A stretch of 64,000 bases of DNA from Gymnodinialimonas phycosphaerae (GTDB lineage Bacteria > Pseudomonadota > Alphaproteobacteria > Rhodobacterales > Rhodobacteraceae): NCBI RefSeq assembly GCF_019195455.1, contig NZ_JAIMBW010000001.1:1736001-1800000 (forward strand). The letters are read 5' to 3'. This document shows positions 54,517-61,213 of this stretch, piece after piece. Made by a program: the position numbers and the translations under genes. Every line of letters begins with the position of its first letter. Position 1 is the stretch's first letter. The notes beneath the pieces were generated by a model. The model ran no database searches and was not told the origin of the DNA. It saw nothing but the letters and a program-made list of their open reading frames with translations.

Positions 54517-55847
54517 ATCGCACCCATTGCGCTGATCGCGTCGGCCGCCTTGCGGAAACCCGCGATATTCGCGCCCCGGCTGTAGTCGATGCGATTGCCG
54601 TCGCGCCCCTCGTCGGCGACGCGCTTGTGGATGTCGCACATGATCTGCTTCAGATCCGCGTCCACCTCTGCCACACGGTCGAACCGTCGGTGGCTGTTCT
54701 GGCTCATCTCAAGGCCCGAGACGGCGACGCCCCCGGCATTCGACGCCTTTCCCGGCGCGTGCAGCATCGCGGCTTGTTCGATCACTTCGCGCGCACCATC
54801 GGTCAGGGGCATGTTGGCCCCCTCTGCCACGATCTTGGTGCTGCCATCGACCAGCCGTTGAGCCATTTCCGCATCAAGCTCGTTCTGGGTGGCGCAGGGC
54901 AGTGCGATATCTACCTCATGTTCCCACGGCACGGCCCCGTCGACGAAGCGCGTCTGACCCGGCGGGCTTGCGATGTCTTCACCCGCCGCTTTGCGCGCGC
55001 GCACCCAATCGATCAGATCTTGCGTCATCCCGTCTTCTGCCAAAAGCGTGCCGGAGGTATCGGACAGCGTGACGACGCGCGCCCCGCGTGCCAATGCTTT
55101 CTCGGCGGCATGGGTGGCGACATTGCCCTTGCCGGAAATCGCGACGCGTGCGCCTTGCAGATCAGCGCTTTGTTCGGCCAGCATCGCTTCGACGAAATAA
55201 ATCAAGCCATAACCCGTCGCCTCCACGCGCATGGCTGACCCGCCAAAGCTTTGGCCCTTGCCGGTCAGGGCACCGGCGAACTCGCGCGCATGGGCCTTGT
55301 AGGCCGCGAAAAGCCAGCCAATCTCGCGGGTGCCAACATTGATGTCCCCGGCCGGAATATCACGGTCGGGCCCGATGTAGGGAGCAAGCTCGCGCATGAA
55401 GGCCTGACAAAAACGCATGATTTCCGCCTCTGAGTGGCTCGAAGGGTCGAAATCCGACCCGCCCTCGCCGCCCCCCAGCGGCAGGCCCGTCAGCGCGTTC
55501 TTGAAGGTCTGCTCAAAGCCCAGAAACTTCAGCACCGATTGGTTGACGGAGGGGTGAAACCGCAGACCGCCCTTGTAGGGCCCAATGGCGTCGCAATATT
55601 GCACGCGCCAGCCGCGGTTCACTTGCACCTCGTTTTCGTCGTCCAGCCAGGTCACGCGGAAGCCGATGATACGATCAGGTTCGGCCAGCCGCTCCAGCAC
55701 CTTGGCGCGGGCGTAGCCGGCATGGGCCTTTTCTATCGTGATCACGTCGCGTGCGACGTGGGCTACGGCCTGCTGAAATTCGGGTTGATCAGGCGCCAGT
55801 TCCACCACCCGGTCCATGAATCCTTCAAGAAGCGCTTCGCGTCCCAT
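54513..55847 (-). CDS. gdhA: NADP-type glutamate dehydrogenase with catalytic Lys replaced by Glu
   Basis: 444 residues, close to the 447 of E. coli GdhA. The sequence follows the family throughout (QYCDAIGPYKGGLRFHPSVN; IPAGDINVGTREIGW with the catalytic Asp; the NAD(P) fold SGKGNVATHAAEKAL). The loop normally GGGKGGSDFDP reads GGGEGGSDFDP: residue 128, the catalytic Lys in E. coli numbering, is Glu (codon GAG at 55464-55466). AAGGAAAA precedes the ATG at 55847. Upstream is a strong hairpin with almost no room for a separate promoter. Assignment to the family is certain; activity is doubtful. Confidence 0.93.
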   Translation of the reverse strand: MGREALLEGFMDRVVELAPDQPEFQQAVAHVARDVITIEKAHAGYARAKVLERLAEPDRIIGFRVTWLDDENEVQVNRGWRVQYCDAIGPYKGGLRFHPSVNQSVLKFLGFEQTFKNALTGLPLGGGEGGSDFDPSSHSEAEIMRFCQAFMRELAPYIGPDRDIPAGDINVGTREIGWLFAAYKAHAREFAGALTGKGQSFGGSAMRVEATGYGLIYFVEAMLAEQSADLQGARVAISGKGNVATHAAEKALARGARVVTLSDTSGTLLAEDGMTQDLIDWVRARKAAGEDIASPPGQTRFVDGAVPWEHEVDIALPCATQNELDAEMAQRLVDGSTKIVAEGANMPLTDGAREVIEQAAMLHAPGKASNAGGVAVSGLEMSQNSHRRFDRVAEVDADLKQIMCDIHKRVADEGRDGNRIDYSRGANIAGFRKAADAISAMGAI

Positions 55848-55870
55848 GAATTTTCCTTTTTTTTCACAAG

Positions 55871-55915
55871 AAAAGGGCGGTTTGCTCCACGAGGTCAGGA
55901 GCAAGCCGCCCTTTT
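55871..55915 (-). terminator. Long hairpin between DUF1328 gene and gdhA
   Basis: An 18-bp stem with a single G-T wobble and a 9-nt loop, flanked by T runs on both sides. On the minus strand it lies 18 bp after the DUF1328 stop and 24 bp before the gdhA start, inside the gdhA leader. It should end the DUF1328 transcript or act as an attenuator for gdhA. Confidence 0.88.
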
Positions 55916-55932
55916 TCGACACCGGTGCGGTG

Positions 55933-56103
55933 TCAGGATGTCGTGCCACGAATGGCGCGCGCGACCATGGCGATCACGAACAAGGCGATGAAGATGAAGA
56001 ACAGCACCTGAGCGATCCCGGCAGAGGCGCTGGCGATGCCGCCAAAGCCGAAAACAGCCGCGATCAGTGCGACGACGAGGAATGCGATAGCCCATCTGAG
56101 CAT
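55933..56103 (-). CDS. DUF1328 small membrane protein (YtjA family)
   Basis: 56 residues with two membrane helices: [20 protein letters not shown] and [17 protein letters not shown], with the [11 protein letters not shown] turn diagnostic of the family. AAGGAGAG precedes the start. An EcfG-type promoter lies 29 bp upstream. DUF1328 proteins are often among stress-induced genes; the biochemical role is unknown. Confidence 0.92.
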   Translation of the reverse strand: MLRWAIAFLVVALIAAVFGFGGIASASAGIAQVLFFIFIALFVIAMVARAIRGTTS

Positions 56104-56133
56104 TGGTTCTCTCCTTTTCTGGTATGCATTTCC

Positions 56134-56158
56134 AACGCCCGACTTGGGGCTTGGTTCC
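56134..56158 (-). promoter_or_regulatory. EcfG-type promoter of the DUF1328 gene
   Basis: GGAAC (56158-56154), 16-bp spacer, CGTT (56137-56134). Exact match to the alphaproteobacterial EcfG consensus; 29 bp to the ATG. Confidence 0.85.
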
Positions 56159-56166
56159 AGAAAGGA

Positions 56167-56511
56167 TCAGAAAATGCCCAAGTCGCCCAAGGCCGCCGTG
56201 ATGTCTTCGCGTCGGAAGGGCTGTTGGACCATGCCTATGCCGGGGTCGTCGCAGGGCGCTCCATCAAGTACCAGGATCGGCACATCCAGGGCGCGCCACT
56301 GCGCGATGCGGTCTTTTGGCATCGACAAGAACGCCTCATGCGTCATGATCACGACGCGGACAGGCGTGATTGTGATCTGGGAGACGTCGCGCGCGACAGC
56401 GACGTCGCCCGCGCAACAGGACTCTAGGATTTCCAACAAATCCTGTGCAAAAATGGGGCTGTCGTGGATCACCAGACAGGGCGCCACGGTGGTCTTGGCA
56501 GATCGATCCAT
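56167..56511 (-). CDS. Receiver-like protein (degenerate response regulator domain)
   Basis: 114 residues from an ATG at 56511; a longer start at 56559 is possible but would cover the EcfG promoter of the next gene. Features of a receiver: CLVIHDSPIFAQDLLEIL at the start (Asp pair reduced to one), VRVVIMTHEAFL in the phosphorylation region without a convincing Asp, and VQQPFRREDITAAL in place of the K-P switch. Probably a pseudo-receiver that binds a partner. Within the stress gene cluster. Confidence 0.65.
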   Translation of the reverse strand: MDRSAKTTVAPCLVIHDSPIFAQDLLEILESCCAGDVAVARDVSQITITPVRVVIMTHEAFLSMPKDRIAQWRALDVPILVLDGAPCDDPGIGMVQQPFRREDITAALGDLGIF

Positions 56512-56530
56512 GGCGCTTTCAGTCGGTTTC

Positions 56531-56555
56531 GGAACATTCGCGCAGCGTGCACGTT
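56531..56555 (+). promoter_or_regulatory. EcfG-type promoter upstream of the Crp/Fnr gene
   Basis: GGAAC (56531-56535), 16-bp spacer, CGTT (56552-56555), 63 bp upstream of the regulator's ATG. Exact consensus. Confidence 0.75.
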
Positions 56556-56618
56556 TCATTCACTAACCCGGCGAAAACGTCGGTGCATTAAACTGTGACA
56601 TAGCTGACGCGGGGAAAA

Positions 56619-57347
56619 ATGGTTGTTGATTGCGCGAACTGTCCATTGCGAAAACTGGATCTCTTCGAGGACCTGACGCCCGACGGCGTGACCTTCATGC
56701 GGCGGTTCAAGTCCGGCGAGTTGAAGGTCGACGCGGGCACGACACTGCTGATGGAAGGGTCCAACAGCCCGCAATTGTTCACCGTCCTGAAGGGGATGGG
56801 CTTACGCTACAAGTTGCTGCCCGAGGGGGACCGGCAGGTTGTGAATTTCGTGATGCCCGGCGACTTTCTGGGCCTTCAGGCTGGTGTCATGGGCGAGATG
56901 AAGCACTCGGTCGAGGCAACGACCCCCATGGTTCTGTGTGTCTTCAACCGATCCGAATTGTGGAACCTGTTCAAGACCGAACCGGAGCGCGCCTTTGACC
57001 TGACGTGGAGCGCATCGGTTGAAGAGCATTTTCTGGGCGACGCGTTGACCTCGGTCGGCCAGATGACCGCCCTGCAAAGGATTGGCTGGGGCCTGTTGCG
57101 CTTCATGACGCGATGCGAAGCCTTGGGATTGGCCAAAGGCGCCCGCTGTCCGTTTCCCTATCGCCAGCAGGACTTGGCCGACGCGCTTGGGTTGTCGCTT
57201 GTGCATACCAACAAGACGCTGATGAAGCTGCGCGACAAGCAGATCCTTTCGGTGCAAGATGGAACCCTGAGCATCATGGATCGCGACCAGCTAAGCACAA
57301 TGAGCCCCCTTGAAGTCGAACAACCTGCGCGGCGGCCGTTGATCTGA
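56619..57347 (+). CDS. Crp/Fnr family transcriptional regulator
   Basis: 242 residues. N-terminal cyclic-nucleotide-type barrel (LTPDGVTFMRRFKSG; VNFVMPGDFLGLQAG), dimer helix, and C-terminal winged HTH (RQQDLADALGLSLVHTNKTL). Cys5, Cys8 and Cys107 are present, but the third N-terminal Cys of FNR is missing, so a canonical 4Fe-4S cluster is unlikely. An EcfG-type promoter upstream suggests that general stress induces it, adding a second regulatory layer. Confidence 0.92.
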   Translation: MVVDCANCPLRKLDLFEDLTPDGVTFMRRFKSGELKVDAGTTLLMEGSNSPQLFTVLKGMGLRYKLLPEGDRQVVNFVMPGDFLGLQAGVMGEMKHSVEATTPMVLCVFNRSELWNLFKTEPERAFDLTWSASVEEHFLGDALTSVGQMTALQRIGWGLLRFMTRCEALGLAKGARCPFPYRQQDLADALGLSLVHTNKTLMKLRDKQILSVQDGTLSIMDRDQLSTMSPLEVEQPARRPLI

Positions 57348-57373
57348 AATCATGATGTCTACTGATCGGACAC

Positions 57374-57402
57374 GAAAAAGCCCGGCCAATCAGGCCGGGC
57401 TT
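57374..57402. terminator. Bidirectional terminator between the Crp/Fnr and PLDc_N genes
   Basis: A perfect 10-bp stem AAGCCCGGCC / GGCCGGGCTT with a 5-nt loop. On the minus strand it is followed by a T run, fitting termination of the small envelope operon; it also follows the Crp/Fnr stop on the plus strand. Confidence 0.9.
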
Positions 57403-57435
57403 GTCATTGGATTTATCTTCGAACTCGTCTGTGGA

Positions 57436-57627
57436 TCACGCGTTCATCTGGCTCGATCGCGGCCCCAGGAAGAACCACAGGATGAAGCCCAACAGCGGCA
57501 GCACCAGCACGAGCAGGCACCAAAGCACCTTTTTCCCCGTTGATGCATTCGATCCGATGATCGAGACGATGGCCCAAATGGCCAAGCCCAACAGGATGAT
57601 GCCGCCAATTCCAGTTACTTCCAGCAT
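57436..57627 (-). CDS. PLDc_N-type two-helix membrane protein
   Basis: 63 residues with two helices: GIGGIILLGLAIWAIVSIIG and VLWCLLVLVLPLLGFILWFFLGP. The pattern of the second helix ending in WFFLGPR is that of the N-terminal membrane domain of cardiolipin synthases, here alone. Last gene of a three-gene stress operon under an EcfG-type promoter. Function unknown. Confidence 0.88.
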   Translation of the reverse strand: MLEVTGIGGIILLGLAIWAIVSIIGSNASTGKKVLWCLLVLVLPLLGFILWFFLGPRSSQMNA

Positions 57628-57649
57628 TGTATTGCTCCTTTCGCGCGGC

Positions 57650-57862
57650 TCAAGCCGCCTTCAATTCCGTACGTGATTTCAGGACGCGGCTTCCGTCCTC
57701 TTGCTCGATCAGAAACGCGGGCTCTTGGCTGCTGGCGTTGCGCGTCACCTCTGTGCCGCTGATCGTGCGCGTTACCTTTTCGGTGAAGCGCTCGGTGATT
57801 TTGCCCTCTGCGGTGCCCTCGCCCCACTCCCAAGCGACGCTGTCGCCGACGCTGAATGCCAT
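57650..57862 (-). CDS. DUF2945 (HVA1/TUDOR-like) small protein
   Basis: 70 residues: FSVGDSVAWEWGEGTAEGKI at the N-terminus and ASSQEPAFLIEQEDGSRVLK at the C-terminus, the usual pattern of the 'hypervirulence-associated TUDOR' family. A small SH3-like barrel; the binding partner is unknown. Its start overlaps the upstream stop by one base. Confidence 0.88.
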   Translation of the reverse strand: MAFSVGDSVAWEWGEGTAEGKITERFTEKVTRTISGTEVTRNASSQEPAFLIEQEDGSRVLKSRTELKAA

Positions 57863-58038
57863 CAGTCGGTTGCGGGCACGACCGTTGCCGGTGCGGCCTG
57901 CTCTTCATCCGGGACGTTGGTCCAACCGAGGAAGTAGAATGCCACGATTGCGGCGACGAAAAGCGCAATCGCGAGGCCCCAGAAGGACCCCTTGTGGCGA
58001 CGGGCTTGCTTTTCGACGTTGGTATCTGGTGCGGACAT
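57862..58038 (-). CDS. Small single-helix membrane protein
   Basis: 58 residues with one helix (about 20-40, FWGLAIALFVAAIVAFYFLGW), a basic cytosolic start (EKQARRHKGS) and an acidic Ala/Pro/Val tail outside. AAGGAG before the ATG at 58038. First gene of the operon, directly behind an EcfG-type promoter. No family recognised. Confidence 0.78.
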   Translation of the reverse strand: MSAPDTNVEKQARRHKGSFWGLAIALFVAAIVAFYFLGWTNVPDEEQAAPATVVPATD

Positions 58039-58061
58039 GTTTGTTCTCCTTTCCGAGGGTA

Positions 58062-58087
58062 AACGCGACCTCGCGTGGTTTGGTTCC
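58062..58087 (-). promoter_or_regulatory. EcfG-type promoter of the three-gene envelope operon
   Basis: GGAAC (58087-58083), 17-bp spacer, CGTT (58065-58062); 23 bp to the first start codon. Confidence 0.8.
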
Positions 58088-58119
58088 ACAGCTTGTTGCA
58101 AACCTTGAAGCGATGCCGC

Positions 58120-58920
58120 TTATGCTTCCTCCTCGACCTCTGATTTCACCTGACCCCAGGCCAGCAGCGCGAAGACAAGCGTTCCGCCGACGATGTTGCC
58201 TGTCAGGACGGGCAAGAAGAACGAGAAGAGGGCCTGGCCAAGCACCAGGTCGCCTTGCAACAAAAGCACCCACATCTCGACCGAGCCGGCGATGATATGG
58301 GTGAAATCACCCGCCGCGATGAGCCATGTGAACAGCACGATCAACAATAGTTCACTGCCACTTTGGCTGGGGAGCATCCACACGATGGCCGCCACGAGGA
58401 TGCCCGCAGGAATTGCGCGCATGAACCCCTCCAGCGGCGGAAAGCCGGTGGCGTGATAAGACAGGTCGTTGATCGTCGTCACGATTTCAGGGGCAAGCGC
58501 GCCGCCGAAAACGATGAAGGCGGCTGCAACCGCGGCACCAACAACATTGGCCACTAACACAATGACCCAAAGCTGCACGACAGCCACCAGACAGCTCATG
58601 CTGCGCTCGGCGGCAAGGGGCAGGATGGTGGTGATCGTGTTTTCGGTGAACAACTGCATCCGGCCCATGATGACCAGCAGAAAGCCGAAGCTATAGCCGA
58701 GGTTCTCGATCAGGTAACGTGAGGGCGTATCGGGCAGATAGGTGCGCAGGATCGCTTCCCCGATGACCGAGAATGAGATCAGGATGCCCGCCGCGATGCC
58801 CGAATAGATGAGAGATTTCGCGGGTCGCGACAGCTCTTCCTCCCCCTCACGGCGGATAACCTCGTAGACAAGTTTGGATGACAGAGACGTTGCCTCGTCA
58901 ATGGCTTCTTCTTCGCGCAT
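58120..58920 (-). CDS. Formate/nitrite transporter (FNT) family channel
   Basis: 266 residues from the ATG at 58920 (GGAGGG upstream). After a soluble acidic start come six helices with the family pattern: SLIYSGIAAGILISFSVIG, GYSFGFLLVIMGRMQLFTEN, FTWLIAAGDFTHIIAGS and FLPVLTGNIVGGTLVF. The central His is expected in the DFTHIIAGS segment. FNT channels pass small monovalent anions. EcfG-type promoter 24 bp upstream, divergent from dps. Confidence 0.9.
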   Translation of the reverse strand: MREEEAIDEATSLSSKLVYEVIRREGEEELSRPAKSLIYSGIAAGILISFSVIGEAILRTYLPDTPSRYLIENLGYSFGFLLVIMGRMQLFTENTITTILPLAAERSMSCLVAVVQLWVIVLVANVVGAAVAAAFIVFGGALAPEIVTTINDLSYHATGFPPLEGFMRAIPAGILVAAIVWMLPSQSGSELLLIVLFTWLIAAGDFTHIIAGSVEMWVLLLQGDLVLGQALFSFFLPVLTGNIVGGTLVFALLAWGQVKSEVEEEA

Positions 58921-58944
58921 GGGACCCTCCGTGATGCAGGCCTC

Positions 58945-58969
58945 AACGTGGGTGGACGCAAAGAGTTCC
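58945..58969 (-). promoter_or_regulatory. EcfG-type promoter of the FNT gene
   Basis: GGAAC (58969-58965), 16-bp spacer, CGTT (58948-58945). Exact consensus; 24 bp to the ATG. Confidence 0.85.
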
Positions 58970-58982
58970 CTCCAAAAAGGCG

Positions 58983-59007
58983 GGAACTTCACCGGGGCGG
59001 AGCGGTT
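58983..59007 (+). promoter_or_regulatory. EcfG-type promoter of dps
   Basis: GGAAC (58983-58987), 16-bp spacer, GGTT (59004-59007); 24 bp to the dps ATG. It is back to back with the FNT promoter, only 13 bp apart. Confidence 0.82.
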
Positions 59008-59031
59008 GAGTGTGTCGAAAGGAGATCTACC

Positions 59032-59529
59032 ATGACCAACACGCTCAATATCGTGCCCGACCCAGACACCGTCAAAACCGGTGTTCGCGACGTCGAGGGC
59101 ATCGCGAACGGCTTGGCGAACGTTCTGGCCGACACCTATCGGCTGACGTTCAAGACCCACGCCTATCATTGGAACGTGACGGGCCCACTGTTCTATTCAG
59201 TCCACAAACTGACCGAGGGGCAATACGAGAACATGTTCGCGGCGGCTGATGAGTTGGCCGAGCGGATCCGTTCCCTGGGACAATTGGCACCGATGAAGAT
59301 GGCGGACATCATGGAGCGCTCGCGCGTTACCGACCTGGATGTCACACCCTCTGCTGGCGACATGATCAGCGATCTTGCCAACGACCATGAGAAACTCGCG
59401 AACCGCCTCCATGCCTTGATCGAGCTGACGGAAGGCCGCCGTGATCCCGTGACCGAGGATCTGGCGACCGAACGTTCGGCGTTTCACGAAGAAGCGGCCT
59501 GGATGTTGCGGGCGTTGATCGCGTCCTGA
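59032..59529 (+). CDS. dps: Dps family DNA-protection / mini-ferritin protein
   Basis: 165 residues from the ATG at 59032 (AAAGGAGA upstream). Ferroxidase-site residues are visible in THAYHWNVTGPLFYSVH (His) and FAAADELAERIRSLG (Asp/Glu). It forms a dodecamer that oxidises and stores iron using peroxide and shields DNA. Expression from an EcfG promoter fits its role in the general stress response. Confidence 0.95.
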   Translation: MTNTLNIVPDPDTVKTGVRDVEGIANGLANVLADTYRLTFKTHAYHWNVTGPLFYSVHKLTEGQYENMFAAADELAERIRSLGQLAPMKMADIMERSRVTDLDVTPSAGDMISDLANDHEKLANRLHALIELTEGRRDPVTEDLATERSAFHEEAAWMLRALIAS

Positions 59530-59552
59530 CAGGATGAACTTATGGATGAACG

Positions 59553-59585
59553 AAAAACGCCCCGGCCTTGCGGTCGGGGCGTTTT
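59553..59585. terminator. Bidirectional terminator between dps and phyR
   Basis: Stem AAAACGCCCCGGCC with GGTCGGGGCGTTTT (one G-T), 4-nt loop, with A/T runs on both sides serving both convergent transcripts. Confidence 0.92.
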
Positions 59586-59604
59586 CCTATCGGTTGAAGC
59601 GGTC

Positions 59605-60423
59605 TCAGGCCGGGACTTGCATCTGCTCGGTCGTGGCGAAGAACATGGCTTGGCTGACGGCGGCGCGCACCTGTTCTTCCGCGTAGGGCTTGCTGATCAG
59701 GAACGCGGGCTCTGGCCGCTCGCCGGTCAGAAGCTGCTCAGGGAAGGCGGTGATGAAAATGACCGGACGATCACCAAGTTCACGCAACAGCGCATTGACC
59801 GCATCGATGCCAGAGGATCTATCCGCCAACTGGATATCCGCCAGGATAAGATCCGGCACCTTCGCCTTGCCCTTGGCAATGGCGTCATCGCGGGTCCGGG
59901 CGATGGCGGTGACGTTGTGCCCCATGTCCGTGACGATCGACTGAAGATCCATCGAGATGATCGCTTCATCTTCGATGATCAGGATGTCGCCGGTGACCAT
60001 CTGGCCCATATCAGCCATCGCGAGGGCATAGAGTTGTTCCACCTCACTTTGCGGCAACTGCATGATCTGCGAGATCGCATCGAAGCCGAAGCCCTCGATC
60101 GAATGCAGCAACAACGCCTCACGCGTGTTGGGCGTCAGTTGCTTGAGCCGCGATTGCGCGCGCCCCTCCAAAAGGTCCAGGCTTTCGTCATCAGCATCGG
60201 GCACCGGTGCTCCGGCACTGATCCAGATGCCGTGGAACGTCTGGAACAAGCCGACGCGGGCACTGGCGGCTGCATCGATGATGCCGGGGTCGGCCACGAT
60301 CGCTTCCAAGGTCGCGACCGCATAGCGATCGCCAGTCCCCTGCCCGCCCGTCAGAGCCCGCGCATAGCGACGCAGGAACGGCAACTCCTGTGCCAATTGT
60401 TGCGAAAGGTCCTTAGGGTCCAT
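59605..60423 (-). CDS. phyR: General stress response regulator PhyR
   Basis: 272 residues. The N-terminal half (to about 125) is sigma-factor-like (FLRRYARALTGGQGTGDRYA; LTPNTREALLLHSIEGFGFD) and the C-terminal half is a receiver (ILIIEDEAIISMDLQ; phospho-Asp in LILADIQLADRSSG; ISKPY). When phosphorylated, the sigma-like domain takes NepR away from EcfG. Divergent from nepR-ecfG across a symmetric promoter. It ends at a terminator shared with dps. Confidence 0.97.
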   Translation of the reverse strand: MDPKDLSQQLAQELPFLRRYARALTGGQGTGDRYAVATLEAIVADPGIIDAAASARVGLFQTFHGIWISAGAPVPDADDESLDLLEGRAQSRLKQLTPNTREALLLHSIEGFGFDAISQIMQLPQSEVEQLYALAMADMGQMVTGDILIIEDEAIISMDLQSIVTDMGHNVTAIARTRDDAIAKGKAKVPDLILADIQLADRSSGIDAVNALLRELGDRPVIFITAFPEQLLTGERPEPAFLISKPYAEEQVRAAVSQAMFFATTEQMQVPA

Positions 60424-60452
60424 CGTGCGTCTCCTTTATTTGCATTTGGTAT

Positions 60453-60479
60453 GGAACTAACCTGGAACTCGAAAGTTCC
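60453..60479. promoter_or_regulatory. Symmetric bidirectional EcfG promoter between phyR and nepR
   Basis: Plus strand: GGAAC (60453-60457), 17-bp spacer, GTT (60475-60477). Minus strand: GGAAC (60479-60475), 17-bp spacer, GTT (60457-60455). The -35 of each direction is the -10 of the other, so one 27-bp element serves both; it also contains the palindrome GGAACT-CGAA-AGTTCC. Confidence 0.8.
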
Positions 60480-60516
60480 CAACTCAGACACATTTTTTTC
60501 GTTGAAGAAGAACCCG

Positions 60517-60675
60517 ATGCCATCAAACCCACAAAAGAAGAACATCGACAAGCAGATCGATGAGAATCTCAAGCGCGTCTACGACGATGCGCTCCATGAA
60601 CCCTTGCCCGACCGCTTCACTGATCTCATCGCGCAATTGCGCTCCAAGGGTCAGGATGACTCCGATGACAAATGA
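60517..60675 (+). CDS. nepR: Anti-sigma factor NepR
   Basis: 52 residues with the NepR core: IDENLKRVYDDALHEPLPDR followed by FTDLIAQL, two helices that clamp EcfG or phosphorylated PhyR. The ribosome site is weak. Its stop overlaps the ecfG start by 11 bp, giving linked translation of the sigma and anti-sigma pair. Confidence 0.93.
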   Translation: MPSNPQKKNIDKQIDENLKRVYDDALHEPLPDRFTDLIAQLRSKGQDDSDDK

Positions 60676-61213
60676 CCCACGCGACGAAATCGTCGAGCAT
60701 CTGGGTGCGTTGCGCGCTTTCGCACGCTCGTTGACACGCAACGCCTCGGCGGCGGACGATTTGGTGCAGGACACCGTCGTGAAGGCCTGGTCGAACATCG
60801 ACAAGTTTCAGGCGGGAACGAACATGCGCGCATGGCTGTTCACGATCCTGCGCAACACCTTCTATTCGCTGCGCCGCAAGCGCAGCCGCGAAGTCGAGGA
60901 CATCGACGGCGACATGGCTGCACATTTGTCGGAAAAACCAGCCCATGATGGCCGTCTTGCCATGATGGATTTCGCGGCCGCCTTCGCGCAGTTGCCCGAT
61001 GAACAGCGCGAGGCCCTGTTGTTGGTCGGTGCGACCGGCTTTTCTTACGAAGAGGCGGCCGACATGTGCGACTGCGCCGTGGGCACGATCAAGAGCCGCG
61101 CGAACCGTGGCCGCAAGCGCTTGGCCGAACTTCTGCACCTGGACGAAAACGAGGCCATGGAGATGACGGACGCGGCGACGGCTGCCGTGGTGACGGGTCG
61201 ACCGGCGGCATGA
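60665..61213 (+). CDS. ecfG: ECF sigma factor EcfG (general stress sigma)
   Basis: 182 residues. Region 2 (AFARSLTRNASAADDLVQDT; MRAWLFTILRNTFYSLRRK) and region 4 (LPDEQREALLLVGATGFSYE; GTIKSRANRGRKRL) are intact. ATG at 60665 within nepR; an ATG 9 bp upstream is possible. It would recognise the GGAAC / GTT promoters found throughout this region, including its own. Confidence 0.95.
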   Translation: MTNDPRDEIVEHLGALRAFARSLTRNASAADDLVQDTVVKAWSNIDKFQAGTNMRAWLFTILRNTFYSLRRKRSREVEDIDGDMAAHLSEKPAHDGRLAMMDFAAAFAQLPDEQREALLLVGATGFSYEEAADMCDCAVGTIKSRANRGRKRLAELLHLDENEAMEMTDAATAAVVTGRPAA

